Shown: piece by piece, positions 1-8,546 of the stretch
How positions within the stretch are numbered: position 1 is the first letter of the stretch
Layout: the number at the start of each line of letters is the position of its first letter
Assembly: GCF_009363435.1 (NCBI RefSeq)
Contig: NZ_CP045354.1
Coordinates: 4,926,501-4,990,500 of the forward strand
Direction: 5' to 3'
DNA length: 64,000 bases
Origin: Labrenzia sp. THAF82
GTDB lineage: Bacteria > Pseudomonadota > Alphaproteobacteria > Rhizobiales > Stappiaceae
The notes under the pieces: model-generated
Told to the model about the DNA's origin: nothing
Database searches by the model: none
Seen by the model: only the letters and a program-made list of their open reading frames with translations
Position numbers and translations under genes: made by a program

Positions 1-815
1 ATTGCATCCTGTACACCCGACCAGACGATGTAGGACTTTGTCGAATAGATCGACACCGGTATCGTCAGGTTGTTGGTGATGTGAAGCATGGCAATCGTGA
101 CGATGAACGCCAGATAGAACCAGTTGGCCACATAGATATGCGGCTCTTTCCGCTTCCAGAGCGTGCCGAGGAACAGGAACAGATAGAAGACCCAGACAAT
201 GGTCAGCCACAGATCGGCATACCATTCCGGTTCCGCGTATTCCTTACTCTGGGTCACGCCCAGAAGGTATCCAGTGCCGGCAATAACGATGAAAGCGTTG
301 TAGCCGAGAATAACGAACCAGGGCAGGATCCTGCCCGGCATGCGAGCCCGGCTGGTTCTTTGCACCACATACATTGACGTGGCCAGCAGCACGTTGCCGC
401 CAAAGGCGAAAATCACGGCTGAGGTGTGCAAGGGACGCAAGCGCCCGAAATTGGTCCAGGGAAGATCGAAATTCAGCGCTGGCCATGCCAGCTGCAACGC
501 GATCACGAGCCCGACCGTAAAGCCGGCCAGTCCCCAGAACATTGCTGCGATGGTCCCGAATTTGACCGGTCCCATGTTGTAGTTCGGTTTTCCGTCGATT
601 TCAGCCGGGATCGGTTCCCCGCCGTCGTCGAAGTAGTTCTTGAAGATAAAAAACACGCCCACAGCGGCAAACAAAGTGCCGATGCCAGCGTGAAATGCCA
701 TGACCTGATCAAATGTCTTGCCCGCTACGATCAAGCAGACAAAAGCAAGCACCACGAGGAAGATCGCAAAACCGCCTTCCTCGAGCGAGATCATTTTGGC
801 CTTATTTTGTGCCAT
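1..815 (-). CDS. ccoN: cbb3-type cytochrome c oxidase subunit I, C-terminal part outside window
   Basis: This is the catalytic haem-copper subunit of the high-affinity cbb3 terminal oxidase in the inner membrane. The reading frame starts at the ATG at 815 and runs off the left edge, giving about 271 residues of a protein normally near 480-550. Hydrophobic membrane segments follow each other from residue 15. The segment RPLHTSAVIFAFGGN fits the CcoN helix with the first low-spin haem histidine. A later segment, AMLHITNNL, supplies another conserved histidine. A perfect FNR/FixK palindrome lies 78 bases upstream of the start. ccoOQP would be expected to the left, outside the window. The family call is from sequence recognition and I am confident of it. 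Confidence 0.93.
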   Translation of the reverse strand, partial: MAQNKAKMISLEEGGFAIFLVVLAFVCLIVAGKTFDQVMAFHAGIGTLFAAVGVFFIFKNYFDDGGEPIPAEIDGKPNYNMGPVKFGTIAAMFWGLAGFTVGLVIALQLAWPALNFDLPWTNFGRLRPLHTSAVIFAFGGNVLLATSMYVVQRTSRARMPGRILPWFVILGYNAFIVIAGTGYLLGVTQSKEYAEPEWYADLWLTIVWVFYLFLFLGTLWKRKEPHIYVANWFYLAFIVTIAMLHITNNLTIPVSIYSTKSYIVWSGVQDA

Positions 816-892
816 TTCAGCGCCCCAGTCCTTAGAATCCATACAAGGTGCCAACGATGGCACGACCATGCACACGACTTTCCCGAGCCGCG

Positions 893-906
893 TTGATTCA
901 TATCAA
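893..906. promoter_or_regulatory. FNR/FixK box (anaerobox) before ccoN
   Basis: The sequence TTGATTCATATCAA is a perfect TTGAT-N4-ATCAA palindrome. Its centre is about 84 bases upstream of the ccoN ATG, so a class II promoter start near 858 would leave a short leader. The fixK gene in this window encodes the obvious candidate regulator. The EamA gene starting at 1175 diverges from the same interval. Confidence 0.9.
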
Positions 907-1174
907 TGGGGTCATACAGTCCCTCTAGACAAAAGGTTGAGTGCAGGTTGTCGCACCTGACCGGCACAATGTCGCAGCTCCTGGTTCAGGCCCCGCAAAG
1001 CGCAATAATTTGCCCTCTTTCCAATCAGGAATTGCCGACCACTTTCGTCCCTGAAACACGAATTTTCAGCGCGCCCACCAGGAAGCTGTGCTACTTCGTC
1101 ACTGCCCTTCCTCACGTCGGCGCTGGTTAAAATGCCGCCGACGCCGCCAAACCAGGACATGCTTCTTGCCGTCG

Positions 1175-2068
1175 ATGCACGAGAACAGAACGCCCTTGCC
1201 GCCGAATCTTGCCGGCAGCCTCTGGATGATCGCCGCCATGGCGGCGTTCGCACTGGAGGATGCTTTTGTAAAGCAGGCTGCGCTTCAGCTTCCTGTCAGC
1301 GAAATTCTTGTCTTGTTTGGCCTCGGCGGCGCATTGGCTTTCTGGGCGCTGGCGGCCTTTAATCGCGAGCACGTATTCAGGCGCGAAGTCATATCGCCGG
1401 TAATGCAGGTGCGGTTTGGTTTTGAGCTTGTCGGACGATTGTTTTATATTCTCGCTCTTGCCCTCACTCCGCTCTCGGCCACAACCGTCATTCTGCAGGC
1501 GACGCCAATTTTTGTGGTGTTGGGCGCAGCCCTTTTCTTCGGCGAGAAGGTTGGCTGGCGCCGCTGGACGGCCATTCTCGTCGGCCTTGTCGGCGTCATT
1601 ATCGTTTTGAAACCTGACAGCGGATCGTTTACCCCCCTGTCGCTTCTTGCTGTCATTGGAATGCTCGGATTTTCCGGACGTGACCTGGCCAGCCGGGCTG
1701 CACCTGCGTCGCTCAGCACAAATGTGCTTGGGTTTTACGGCTTCGTGACCATACTGATCGCGGGGCTCCTGTTTGGTCTTTGGGAACAACCGGTATTTGT
1801 CGCACCTCCCCCTAACAGTATTTTCGCCCTTCTGGCCGCCGTGTTTTTCGGCATCTTTGCCTATACGGCATTGATGAAGGCGATGCGGACGGGTGAAATC
1901 GCCACGGTCGCACCCTTCCGCTATTCCAGGCTTTTATTCGGTGTCTTACTGGGTGTTGTCTGGTTTGGAGAAACAGTCGATACGCAAATGCTGATCGGTT
2001 GCGGCATCATTGTCGGTTCGGGACTGTTCATTTTGTGGCGTGGGGGCAAAGTTCGCGGCAAATCGTGA
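1175..2068 (+). CDS. EamA/DMT-family transporter
   Basis: A 297-residue inner-membrane protein made almost entirely of hydrophobic helices, about ten in all. It has the two-fold repeat layout of drug/metabolite transporter (EamA) proteins: one half at roughly residues 10-140 and the second at 150-290. The ATG at 1175 is preferred because an upstream extension of the frame to 1088 is arginine-rich and non-hydrophobic. The S-adenosylmethionine/purine-type DMT group is one possibility, but the substrate cannot be read from the sequence. It ends 24 bases from the end of the convergent LysR gene. Confidence 0.8.
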   Translation: MHENRTPLPPNLAGSLWMIAAMAAFALEDAFVKQAALQLPVSEILVLFGLGGALAFWALAAFNREHVFRREVISPVMQVRFGFELVGRLFYILALALTPLSATTVILQATPIFVVLGAALFFGEKVGWRRWTAILVGLVGVIIVLKPDSGSFTPLSLLAVIGMLGFSGRDLASRAAPASLSTNVLGFYGFVTILIAGLLFGLWEQPVFVAPPPNSIFALLAAVFFGIFAYTALMKAMRTGEIATVAPFRYSRLLFGVLLGVVWFGETVDTQMLIGCGIIVGSGLFILWRGGKVRGKS

Positions 2069-2092
2069 TCAGCTGTCGTCGTTCGGTCTTGT

Positions 2093-2986
2093 TTAATCGT
2101 TCAGCGTTGCCAGTCTCTTCAATTCCAGCGTGACATCGTCGACCGCCTTGTTGCCTCGCCCTCCCGGAAGGCTCCACAGGCTCATCGGTCTCTCGAGGCG
2201 CACCGACATTGCAAACGGAGCCACCAGATCACCTGAACGCAAGTGTTCCTCAATCAGGCTCTTGTGCGCCATAAGAACGCCGGCACCGCTGAGAGCTTCC
2301 TGAACAGCGAGGGAGTAGAGCGAATAGATGGGGCCTTTGGGAACAAACTCCCAACCGTTTACCGAACGGGATGCCCAGATGCGCCAGTCATCCGACCAGG
2401 CGCTGTCAGTCAGGCAAGTGACTTTGTCGAGATCCATGGGTGACTTAAGCGTCGCGGCAATTTCCGGAGTGCACACAGGCAGCAGCTCATCTGACGAAAT
2501 GACAGTTGCCCCACGGTCTGCCGCGTCCGCATAAAAAAGGCATAAATCGAACGGAACACGCTTGAGGTTCGGCGGAACCTCCAGAGCCGTCACGGAAATA
2601 TCCATGTCCGGGTGCTTCGCCCGGACCGCGGGGAGACGGGGTGCCAACCAGAGTTCCGCGAGCGCCGGCAATGCGGCGATGTGAACCTTGCGCGGCGCTG
2701 CTTCTCGTCGAAGGTCACGTACGGTCTGACCCAGACTGTCAAAAACGGCGACAAAACCGGGTAGTGCTCTTTCGCCAAGCGGTGTCAAACGCACGCCCCG
2801 TGCACGGCGTTCAAAAAGCGGTGCCCCGATATCTTCTTCCAATTTCTTGACCAGGGCCGCAACGGCTCCCGGCAACACATTCAGTTCCTGTGCTGCCTGG
2901 GAGAACCCGCCCAACCTTGCGGAAGCTTCGAACGCCCGCAACGCGTTGAGAGACGGCAGCCGGGGCACCGGAGGGGCAACTGACAT
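2093..2986 (-). CDS. LysR-family transcriptional regulator, GcvA-like
   Basis: A 297-residue LysR regulator. Residues about 10-68 form the winged helix-turn-helix (SLNALRAFEASARLGGFS, then AAQELNVLPGAVAALVKKLE). The rest is a periplasmic-binding-protein-like effector domain. The pattern of the DNA-binding domain resembles GcvA-type regulators. It diverges from the SHMT-like gene with 104 bases between the starts, the classic arrangement for a LysR regulator and its target. The shared interval holds five TCTA repeats. The effector is unknown; an amino acid or hydroxy-amino acid linked to the neighbouring enzyme is a guess. Confidence 0.85.
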   Translation of the reverse strand: MSVAPPVPRLPSLNALRAFEASARLGGFSQAAQELNVLPGAVAALVKKLEEDIGAPLFERRARGVRLTPLGERALPGFVAVFDSLGQTVRDLRREAAPRKVHIAALPALAELWLAPRLPAVRAKHPDMDISVTALEVPPNLKRVPFDLCLFYADAADRGATVISSDELLPVCTPEIAATLKSPMDLDKVTCLTDSAWSDDWRIWASRSVNGWEFVPKGPIYSLYSLAVQEALSGAGVLMAHKSLIEEHLRSGDLVAPFAMSVRLERPMSLWSLPGGRGNKAVDDVTLELKRLATLND

Positions 2987-2988
2987 AG

Positions 2989-3039
2989 TCTAAGGCCTAT
3001 TTTTTCTAGCCCTTAAATTTCTAAAATCTAGTTTGTCTA
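2989..3039. promoter_or_regulatory. TCTA-repeat cluster between LysR gene and SHMT-like gene
   Basis: TCTA occurs five times, at 2989, 3005, 3020, 3027 and 3036, in an AT-rich stretch between the two divergent starts. The first pair is spaced 16 and the second 15, roughly a helix and a half. The pattern suits a LysR tetramer covering a divergent promoter, but this is inference. Confidence 0.4.
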
Positions 3040-3090
3040 AAAGCAAGGTCTCGATGCAATCTGATAGAGACGAGAAACTGGAGTTGAGAC

Positions 3091-4413
3091 ATGAGTGCAC
3101 GTGACACACATCCCTGGTTGCCCGAAGAAGTCGTTTCACGGATCGACGGGATCACGGACGCTTCCAGGAAACTGACTTCGCAGCAAATCGTCTCACGCAT
3201 CGAAAACTTGGCCGAAGAAAACCGGACAATCCACGAAAAGGATTGTTTCAATCTCAATCCTGCAACCAATGTCATGAACCCACGGGCCGAAGCTCTGTTG
3301 GCAAGCGGTCTCGGTTCCAGGCCGTCGCTTGGATATCCAGGTGACAAATATGAGATGGGTCTTGAAGCAATAGAAGAGATAGAGGTGCTGGCTAGCGCAC
3401 TGGCCTGCGAAGTTTTCAGATCGAGCCATGCCGAAATCCGCGTCGCTTCCGGGGCCATGGCCAATCTTTACGCCTTCATGGCCACCACGCGTCCGGGCGA
3501 TGTCATTATCGCTCCACCGGCATCGGTCGGTGGCCACGTGACCCACCACCAACCGGGATGCGCCGGTCTCTACGGTCTCGAAATTCATACAGCCCCGGTT
3601 GATGCAGACGGCTACACAATCGACATTGACGGTTTGAGGCAGCTTGCCCGGGAAAAGCAACCGAACCTCATTACCATCGGGATGAGCCTGAACCTCTTTC
3701 CACATCCCGTTGCGGACATTCGGGAGATAGCAGACGAAGTCGGTGCCCTGGTCCTGTTCGATGCAGCACATCAATGTGGAATGATTGCCGGTGGTGTATT
3801 TGCCGATCCGCTTTCTGAAGGGGCTCACCTCATGACTATGAGCACCTACAAAAGCCTTGGTGGCCCTGCCGGTGGACTGATCGTCACGAACGAGGCGGAC
3901 CTGGCTCAGAGGCTTGATGCAATCGCGTTCCCGGGCATGACGGCCAATTTCGACGTGGCAAAGTCTGCAGCGCTGGCGATTACATTGCTGGACTGGCGCG
4001 AATTCGGGACTGCCTATGCCCGGAAAGTGACGGACACCGCGCAGGCGCTTGCCGCAGCGCTTGCCGAAGAAGGCATGCCGGTCTTCAAGACCGGCAATGG
4101 CTTTACCGCGTCACATCAATTCGCACTTGAGGCGGCTCCTTTTGGTGGCGGGCAGACTGCATCCAAGAAACTTCGCAAGGCCGGCTTTCTGGCGTGCGGC
4201 ATCGGATTGCCTGTCGCGAATGTTGCCGGTGACATGAACGGCCTGAGAATCGGCACACCCGAACTGGTGCGCTGGGGCATGGACGATACCCATATGCCGC
4301 AGCTGGCGCACCTGATAGCCGAGGCTCTGCGATCAAACGATCCGAAAGCAATGGCCGGGCGGGTGGCGGAATGGCGTGGCAGTTTCGGAGCTTTGCACTA
4401 TGTGCTGACGTAA
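3091..4413 (+). CDS. SHMT-like PLP-dependent aldolase/hydroxymethyltransferase
   Basis: A 440-residue fold-type I PLP enzyme that aligns along its length with serine hydroxymethyltransferase (GlyA). Landmarks are GYPG near residue 81, GGHVTHH, DAAHQCGM and the Schiff-base lysine K254 in MSTYKSLGG. Several GlyA active-site residues differ. The Glu of the EGYPG motif is Leu80. The second Tyr of the YYGG motif is Glu88. The His before the PLP lysine is Tyr253. In GlyA the Glu and second Tyr matter for folate-dependent chemistry. I therefore infer a relative with a different substrate, such as an alpha-methylserine- or 3-hydroxy-amino-acid-cleaving enzyme, rather than housekeeping GlyA. The divergent LysR gene suggests inducible catabolism. 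Confidence 0.75.
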   Translation: MSARDTHPWLPEEVVSRIDGITDASRKLTSQQIVSRIENLAEENRTIHEKDCFNLNPATNVMNPRAEALLASGLGSRPSLGYPGDKYEMGLEAIEEIEVLASALACEVFRSSHAEIRVASGAMANLYAFMATTRPGDVIIAPPASVGGHVTHHQPGCAGLYGLEIHTAPVDADGYTIDIDGLRQLAREKQPNLITIGMSLNLFPHPVADIREIADEVGALVLFDAAHQCGMIAGGVFADPLSEGAHLMTMSTYKSLGGPAGGLIVTNEADLAQRLDAIAFPGMTANFDVAKSAALAITLLDWREFGTAYARKVTDTAQALAAALAEEGMPVFKTGNGFTASHQFALEAAPFGGGQTASKKLRKAGFLACGIGLPVANVAGDMNGLRIGTPELVRWGMDDTHMPQLAHLIAEALRSNDPKAMAGRVAEWRGSFGALHYVLT

Positions 4414-4514
4414 TCCAGACCGTGGACTTGAACCATCAAGTGCCTTCCGTTTTGTCCAGTCTGTGAATACCCTTTGCGTTGCAAGTTCTTCAGTGCATCG
4501 GGGGCAACACGGAT

Positions 4515-5648
4515 ATGCCGGACTCTAGCAACGACGGATACGCAGCCCTGGGGCACCTGATCAAAGGAGCCCCGGATCTCCTAAAGTCGATCCTTGAAGG
4601 TTCGCCAGACACCATCAGCGTTTCAGATGTAACCCAGCCCGATCTGCCACTCACCTATGTGAACCCGGCATTTACGCAGACAACCGGCTATGGCTCAGAC
4701 GAAGCACTTGGACGGAACTGCAGGTTTCTTCAGGGCGAGAATACCAACAGGGATGACGTTGCCAGAATTCGAAAGGCCATCGAAGAGCAGAAACCAATCG
4801 ACATCGTTCTGCTGAATTACAGGAAAGACGGGGAGCCATTCCTGAATGCGTTGCGCATGGCACCTATCTTCGACAAATCCGAACAACTTTCCGCCTATTT
4901 GGGCATTCAGCGCGACATCACCCAGGAACGACTTAGAGAAGAAAGCGAAAAGACACAGAACCGGCTAGAAACGCTTGGGACTGCGTCAGGCGCACTCGCC
5001 CATCAATTGAACAATCTGCTGCATCCCATAGAGAGCCTGATTTCTCTTCATTTGCCTGACATCCCCGACCCCACGATCAGGGCTGACCTGGATATGGCAC
5101 GTTATAGCGCGCACCAGGCTGCAGACCTCTCAAACAATCTGCTCGGGCTCTCACGCGGGGAATTTCAAGACAGTGCCGATTCGACTCAGCTTCCTGACGC
5201 GCTGGTCCGTACAATCTCACTGGTGCAGCTCATGTTGCCGACAACTGTCAGTATTCAGTCCGACTTTCGGAACGTTCCAGCAGATCTGGCTATACCCATC
5301 AATGAAACTCTGTTTGCACAAGTATTAATCAATATCATCACCAACGCGTCCCAAGCGACAAAGCATCTAGGGATAATACGTATAGAACTCAAGAAAACTG
5401 AAAACACCAGACTCCAGATTTCCATTTCCGATAATGGGCCAGGCATCGAAAAGTCTGATAGGGATAAAATATTCAAACCATTTTACTCAAAAAGTCTAAG
5501 TAAAAATAGTTCCGGACTTGGTCTTCCTGTCGCTTTGCAAATTATTAATAATATTGGTGGAATAATTCATCTTAGTGAGGGCTTAATACAACCAGACGGA
5601 CGTGGATATGGTTGTATGTTTACTTTAGATCTGCCCAACATTACGTAA
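4515..5648 (+). CDS. LOV-domain blue-light sensor histidine kinase
   Basis: A 377-residue soluble kinase. Residues about 25-140 are a PAS/LOV domain containing GRNCRFLQGENTNRD, the flavin-binding LOV signature. Cys69 is the expected photoadduct cysteine and Gln132 (GIQRD) the expected flavin-sensing glutamine. The kinase half has an H box ALAHQLNNLLHPI with His163, an N box IITNASQA, a G1 box DNGPGI and a G2 box SGLGL. This is an NtrB-like pattern rather than the HWE type common in other rhizobial LOV kinases. The ATG at 4515 is used; a TTG at 4479 would add 12 residues. A receiver gene and a chemoreceptor gene follow closely. The last 200 bases are markedly AT-rich. Confidence 0.88.
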   Translation: MPDSSNDGYAALGHLIKGAPDLLKSILEGSPDTISVSDVTQPDLPLTYVNPAFTQTTGYGSDEALGRNCRFLQGENTNRDDVARIRKAIEEQKPIDIVLLNYRKDGEPFLNALRMAPIFDKSEQLSAYLGIQRDITQERLREESEKTQNRLETLGTASGALAHQLNNLLHPIESLISLHLPDIPDPTIRADLDMARYSAHQAADLSNNLLGLSRGEFQDSADSTQLPDALVRTISLVQLMLPTTVSIQSDFRNVPADLAIPINETLFAQVLINIITNASQATKHLGIIRIELKKTENTRLQISISDNGPGIEKSDRDKIFKPFYSKSLSKNSSGLGLPVALQIINNIGGIIHLSEGLIQPDGRGYGCMFTLDLPNIT

Positions 5649-5682
5649 GGTTGTTTATAGGTAGTACTTGGAGGGGAATACC

Positions 5683-6051
5683 GTGTGTCAAATTCTGCTG
5701 ATTGACGATATGCAGCCGGTTCGCCACGCGATTGCGGCTACCTTGCGTAAAGCTGGGCATGAAGTTGTCGAGGCCGAGGACGGTCAAAAAGGTCTCGAGA
5801 TCGCTTCAAGCCGGACATTCGACCTCGTGATCACGGATATCATGATGCCCGCAACAGACGGCACAGATGTCGTGTTTGCGCTCAAGTCTGCACCGGCAGG
5901 GCCGAAGGTGGTCGCCATGTCAGGCGGGGGCGCAGGCATTCCTGCAAAGGAAGCACTTCATCTTCCGTCTTCGCAGGCCGACGCAGTTCTGAAGAAGCCT
6001 TTCACAAACGAAGTTCTGATCGACACAGTGCGCGATCTCACCTCGAGCTGA
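5683..6051 (+). CDS. CheY-like single-domain response regulator, probable partner of the LOV kinase
   Basis: A 122-residue receiver domain with no output domain. It has the acidic pair in LLIDDMQ, the phospho-acceptor Asp in [13 protein letters not shown], the switch Ser in VAMSGG and the Lys in LKKPF. The GTG start at 5683 is chosen because GGAGGGG lies at the right distance before it; an upstream TTG at 5668 would bury that site. It begins 35 bases after the LOV kinase and is followed 35 bases later by a chemoreceptor. The natural reading is phosphotransfer from the light-sensing kinase, with output by protein contact rather than transcription. Confidence 0.88.
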   Translation: MCQILLIDDMQPVRHAIAATLRKAGHEVVEAEDGQKGLEIASSRTFDLVITDIMMPATDGTDVVFALKSAPAGPKVVAMSGGGAGIPAKEALHLPSSQADAVLKKPFTNEVLIDTVRDLTSS

Positions 6052-6086
6052 TCAAGACATTCAACCACGCTTTCGGAGGGGTAATC

Positions 6087-8414
6087 GTGGCCTGGTTTTA
6101 CAATATGCGGCTTACGCAGAAGCTTCTGCTTGCCTTCGGCGCATTACTCGTTGTGATGCTCTTTCTCGGTGGAAAGTCCGCCTTGATGTTCCAAACGCTC
6201 GATCATGAATTCTCCGAATTCTCAGAGCATGGCAATGCGCTTGCTGCCGCCGCGGACATCACGCAAGGGTTTTCAGAGATGGAAATCTCGGCGATAAATT
6301 ACGTCACCAATCCGACACATGAGAACCTGGACAGGGTTGACACTGCACACTCGCAACTCGCTCAACTGATCGAGGGAAAGCTCAAGAAATTGCATGTTCC
6401 GGAAGAGGTTGAGCGCCTCAAGGATGCGAAAAAGCATATCGAGATCTATTGGGAAAACTTTCAGAAACTCGCCGAGGAGCGTGAACAGCAGCGCGTTATC
6501 GTGGACACACAGCTCCACAAAACTGGAGACAAGCTTCAGTCGGAAATCTTGACGGTCTTCAAACACAAACTGGAAGGCGAGCTCGCAAGCGGGACCCCGA
6601 GCGAAACTCTTGATCTCGTCACGGATGCCACCGTTCACCTGCTGATCGCCCGCGATCATGCCAACCGATATGTCTATTCACACGATGAAAGCGAACTGGA
6701 CTATGCCCTCGCAGAAATCGAGCGTGTGAAGAAAGATCTAACCAGCGACTCCATGGCGGCGCTGAAAGGTGAAGACAAGGCACTCGTGGACGACGCTGTT
6801 CAACAGATTGAAGTCTACGTTGCTGCTCTGAGCGACTACCGTACACTTGATCGGGACATCAAACGTCTTGAAACGGACGTCATGCTGTCTGAGGCGAAGA
6901 TCATCACCGATGATCTGGAAATGATCAAAAACTTTGCAGTCGAGGCCGAACACAAGATCGAAGACCTGGTTCACGCGCAGACATCCAGCGCAATTCTGTT
7001 TTCGATTGCAGGAACGTTGATTGGACTGGTGCTCGGCCTTTCAGCCGCCGTTGTTCTCGGTCGCATGATCAGCCGCCCCATCGTTCAGCTTTCGGAAACC
7101 ATGCATGACCTTTCTGAAAACAAGCTCGACACACCTGTTGCTGAACCGCGTGGCAAGGACGAAGTCGCAGAAATGACCCGTTCAGTCATCGTATTCCGGG
7201 ACGGTCTGATTGAGCGTCACAGAATGCGCGAAGAGCAGGATAAAGATCGCGAAACTTCGCAACGGCGCAGGGATGAACTCGACCAGATGGTCGGGATCTT
7301 CGGCAACACCATTCGCGGCATCTTCAAACGCATGTCCGAATCCTCCACCGAAATGTCCACGACCGCCGAAGACTTGACCCAGAATGCAGATCATTCAACG
7401 TCTCAGGCTTTGACACTTGATCAGGATGCTTCGGAAACTTCCGGAATGGTCGCAACCGTTTCGTCAGCCGCTGAAGAACTGATTTCCTCCATTCAGGAAA
7501 TTCAGCGAAACGCAGACCACTCGGCGGAAATCGCCACGAAGGCGTCCGGAAAGGCGGAAGAAACCCGCTCGAATTTTGCCGAGCTCGTCAGCGCAGCAGA
7601 TCAGATCACAAGTGTTGTTGATCTCATTCGCGAAATTGCTGACCAGACCAACCTCCTGGCCTTGAATGCGACGATTGAAGCGGCGCGTGCAGGTGAAGCG
7701 GGTAAGGGATTTGCGGTGGTTGCCTCCGAAGTCAAGGAGCTCGCCGCACAGACCGCCCGCGCCACAGGCGAAATCGGCAATCAGGTTGGTGCCGTTCAGC
7801 GCACTGCCCAGGGCGCCGAACAGCACATGAGCGAAATTTACGAGACTGTTCAGGAAATCAGCGAAGTTGCCAACAGCATCGCGGCGTCGGTTTCGCAACA
7901 GCAAAGCGCGACTTCGGAAATTGCGCAGAGCATGGAAACCGTGTCGAGCAATGCCATGAGGGTGCGCGATAGCGTATCGGTCATGCGGGACAACGCTGAA
8001 AACTGCGCCTCTTCCTCACTTCTTGTCAAAAGAGGAAGCTCCGTTGTCTATGACGAAGCTGTGCTTCTGGGCTCTGAGGTCGAAACTTTCCTCGGCGCGA
8101 TCGGAAACCGGTCCGATGACGAGACCTATCGGATCTATAGTGTCGACTGGGCTGCCAATCTGAGCGTTGGAGACAACCAGATGACCGCAAAATGTGTTCG
8201 CATCTCTTCAGCCAATTGCTTGATCGACGTCAAACTCGATTGCCCGGCCGGAACACCCGTCGTGTTTGAGACGGAGTGGCTGAAAGAGCCCGTCAAGGCA
8301 CGGGTCTCCGTAACGGACGATCAAGGCACCACACTTCAGTTCCCGCTGAAGCTGGATCATATTGCCGATATCAAGTTCCAGCTGGAACAACTCAGTTTGC
8401 GCACAGCTGCTTGA
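6087..8414 (+). CDS. Methyl-accepting chemotaxis protein with degenerate PilZ-like C-terminus
   Basis: A 775-residue chemoreceptor starting at GTG with GGAGGGG just upstream. A membrane helix lies at about residues 12-32, followed by a helical ligand-binding region. A second membrane helix lies at about 303-325, then a HAMP segment. The cytoplasmic signalling hairpin contains the hallmark tip [20 protein letters not shown]. After the hairpin, about residues 660-770 form a beta-rich tail laid out like a PilZ domain. That tail lacks the RxxxR and D/NxSxxG c-di-GMP residues; the equivalent stretch reads [10 protein letters not shown] strong terminator follows. The gene shares an apparent operon with the LOV kinase and receiver, so it may be part of a light-responsive taxis pathway (inference). 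Confidence 0.88.
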   Translation: MAWFYNMRLTQKLLLAFGALLVVMLFLGGKSALMFQTLDHEFSEFSEHGNALAAAADITQGFSEMEISAINYVTNPTHENLDRVDTAHSQLAQLIEGKLKKLHVPEEVERLKDAKKHIEIYWENFQKLAEEREQQRVIVDTQLHKTGDKLQSEILTVFKHKLEGELASGTPSETLDLVTDATVHLLIARDHANRYVYSHDESELDYALAEIERVKKDLTSDSMAALKGEDKALVDDAVQQIEVYVAALSDYRTLDRDIKRLETDVMLSEAKIITDDLEMIKNFAVEAEHKIEDLVHAQTSSAILFSIAGTLIGLVLGLSAAVVLGRMISRPIVQLSETMHDLSENKLDTPVAEPRGKDEVAEMTRSVIVFRDGLIERHRMREEQDKDRETSQRRRDELDQMVGIFGNTIRGIFKRMSESSTEMSTTAEDLTQNADHSTSQALTLDQDASETSGMVATVSSAAEELISSIQEIQRNADHSAEIATKASGKAEETRSNFAELVSAADQITSVVDLIREIADQTNLLALNATIEAARAGEAGKGFAVVASEVKELAAQTARATGEIGNQVGAVQRTAQGAEQHMSEIYETVQEISEVANSIAASVSQQQSATSEIAQSMETVSSNAMRVRDSVSVMRDNAENCASSSLLVKRGSSVVYDEAVLLGSEVETFLGAIGNRSDDETYRIYSVDWAANLSVGDNQMTAKCVRISSANCLIDVKLDCPAGTPVVFETEWLKEPVKARVSVTDDQGTTLQFPLKLDHIADIKFQLEQLSLRTAA

Positions 8415-8434
8415 GACTGATCGCTTCGCAAATC

Positions 8435-8464
8435 AAAAGGGCCGTTGCAAAACGGCCCTTTTTT
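8435..8464 (+). terminator. Rho-independent terminator after the chemoreceptor operon
   Basis: A perfect 12-bp stem (AAAAGGGCCGTT paired with AACGGCCCTTTT) closes on a GCAA tetraloop and runs into Ts. It ends the LOV-kinase, receiver and chemoreceptor unit. It may also serve the convergent gene ending at 8547. Confidence 0.9.
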
Positions 8465-8546
8465 CTTGGCCATGTCGGGCGACGTGCAATCTTGGAACAC
8501 TCTTTTCAGACAAGGCTGCGATTTCACTCTTTGCTTCTTTGAAACG

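Noticed and set aside
1127..1789. 220-residue minus-strand frame
   Set aside because: It lies antisense to the EamA gene, has no membrane, domain or ribosome site, and its composition mirrors the real gene.
3091..4413. Housekeeping GlyA
   Set aside because: Three key active-site positions differ and the gene sits divergently from a LysR regulator.
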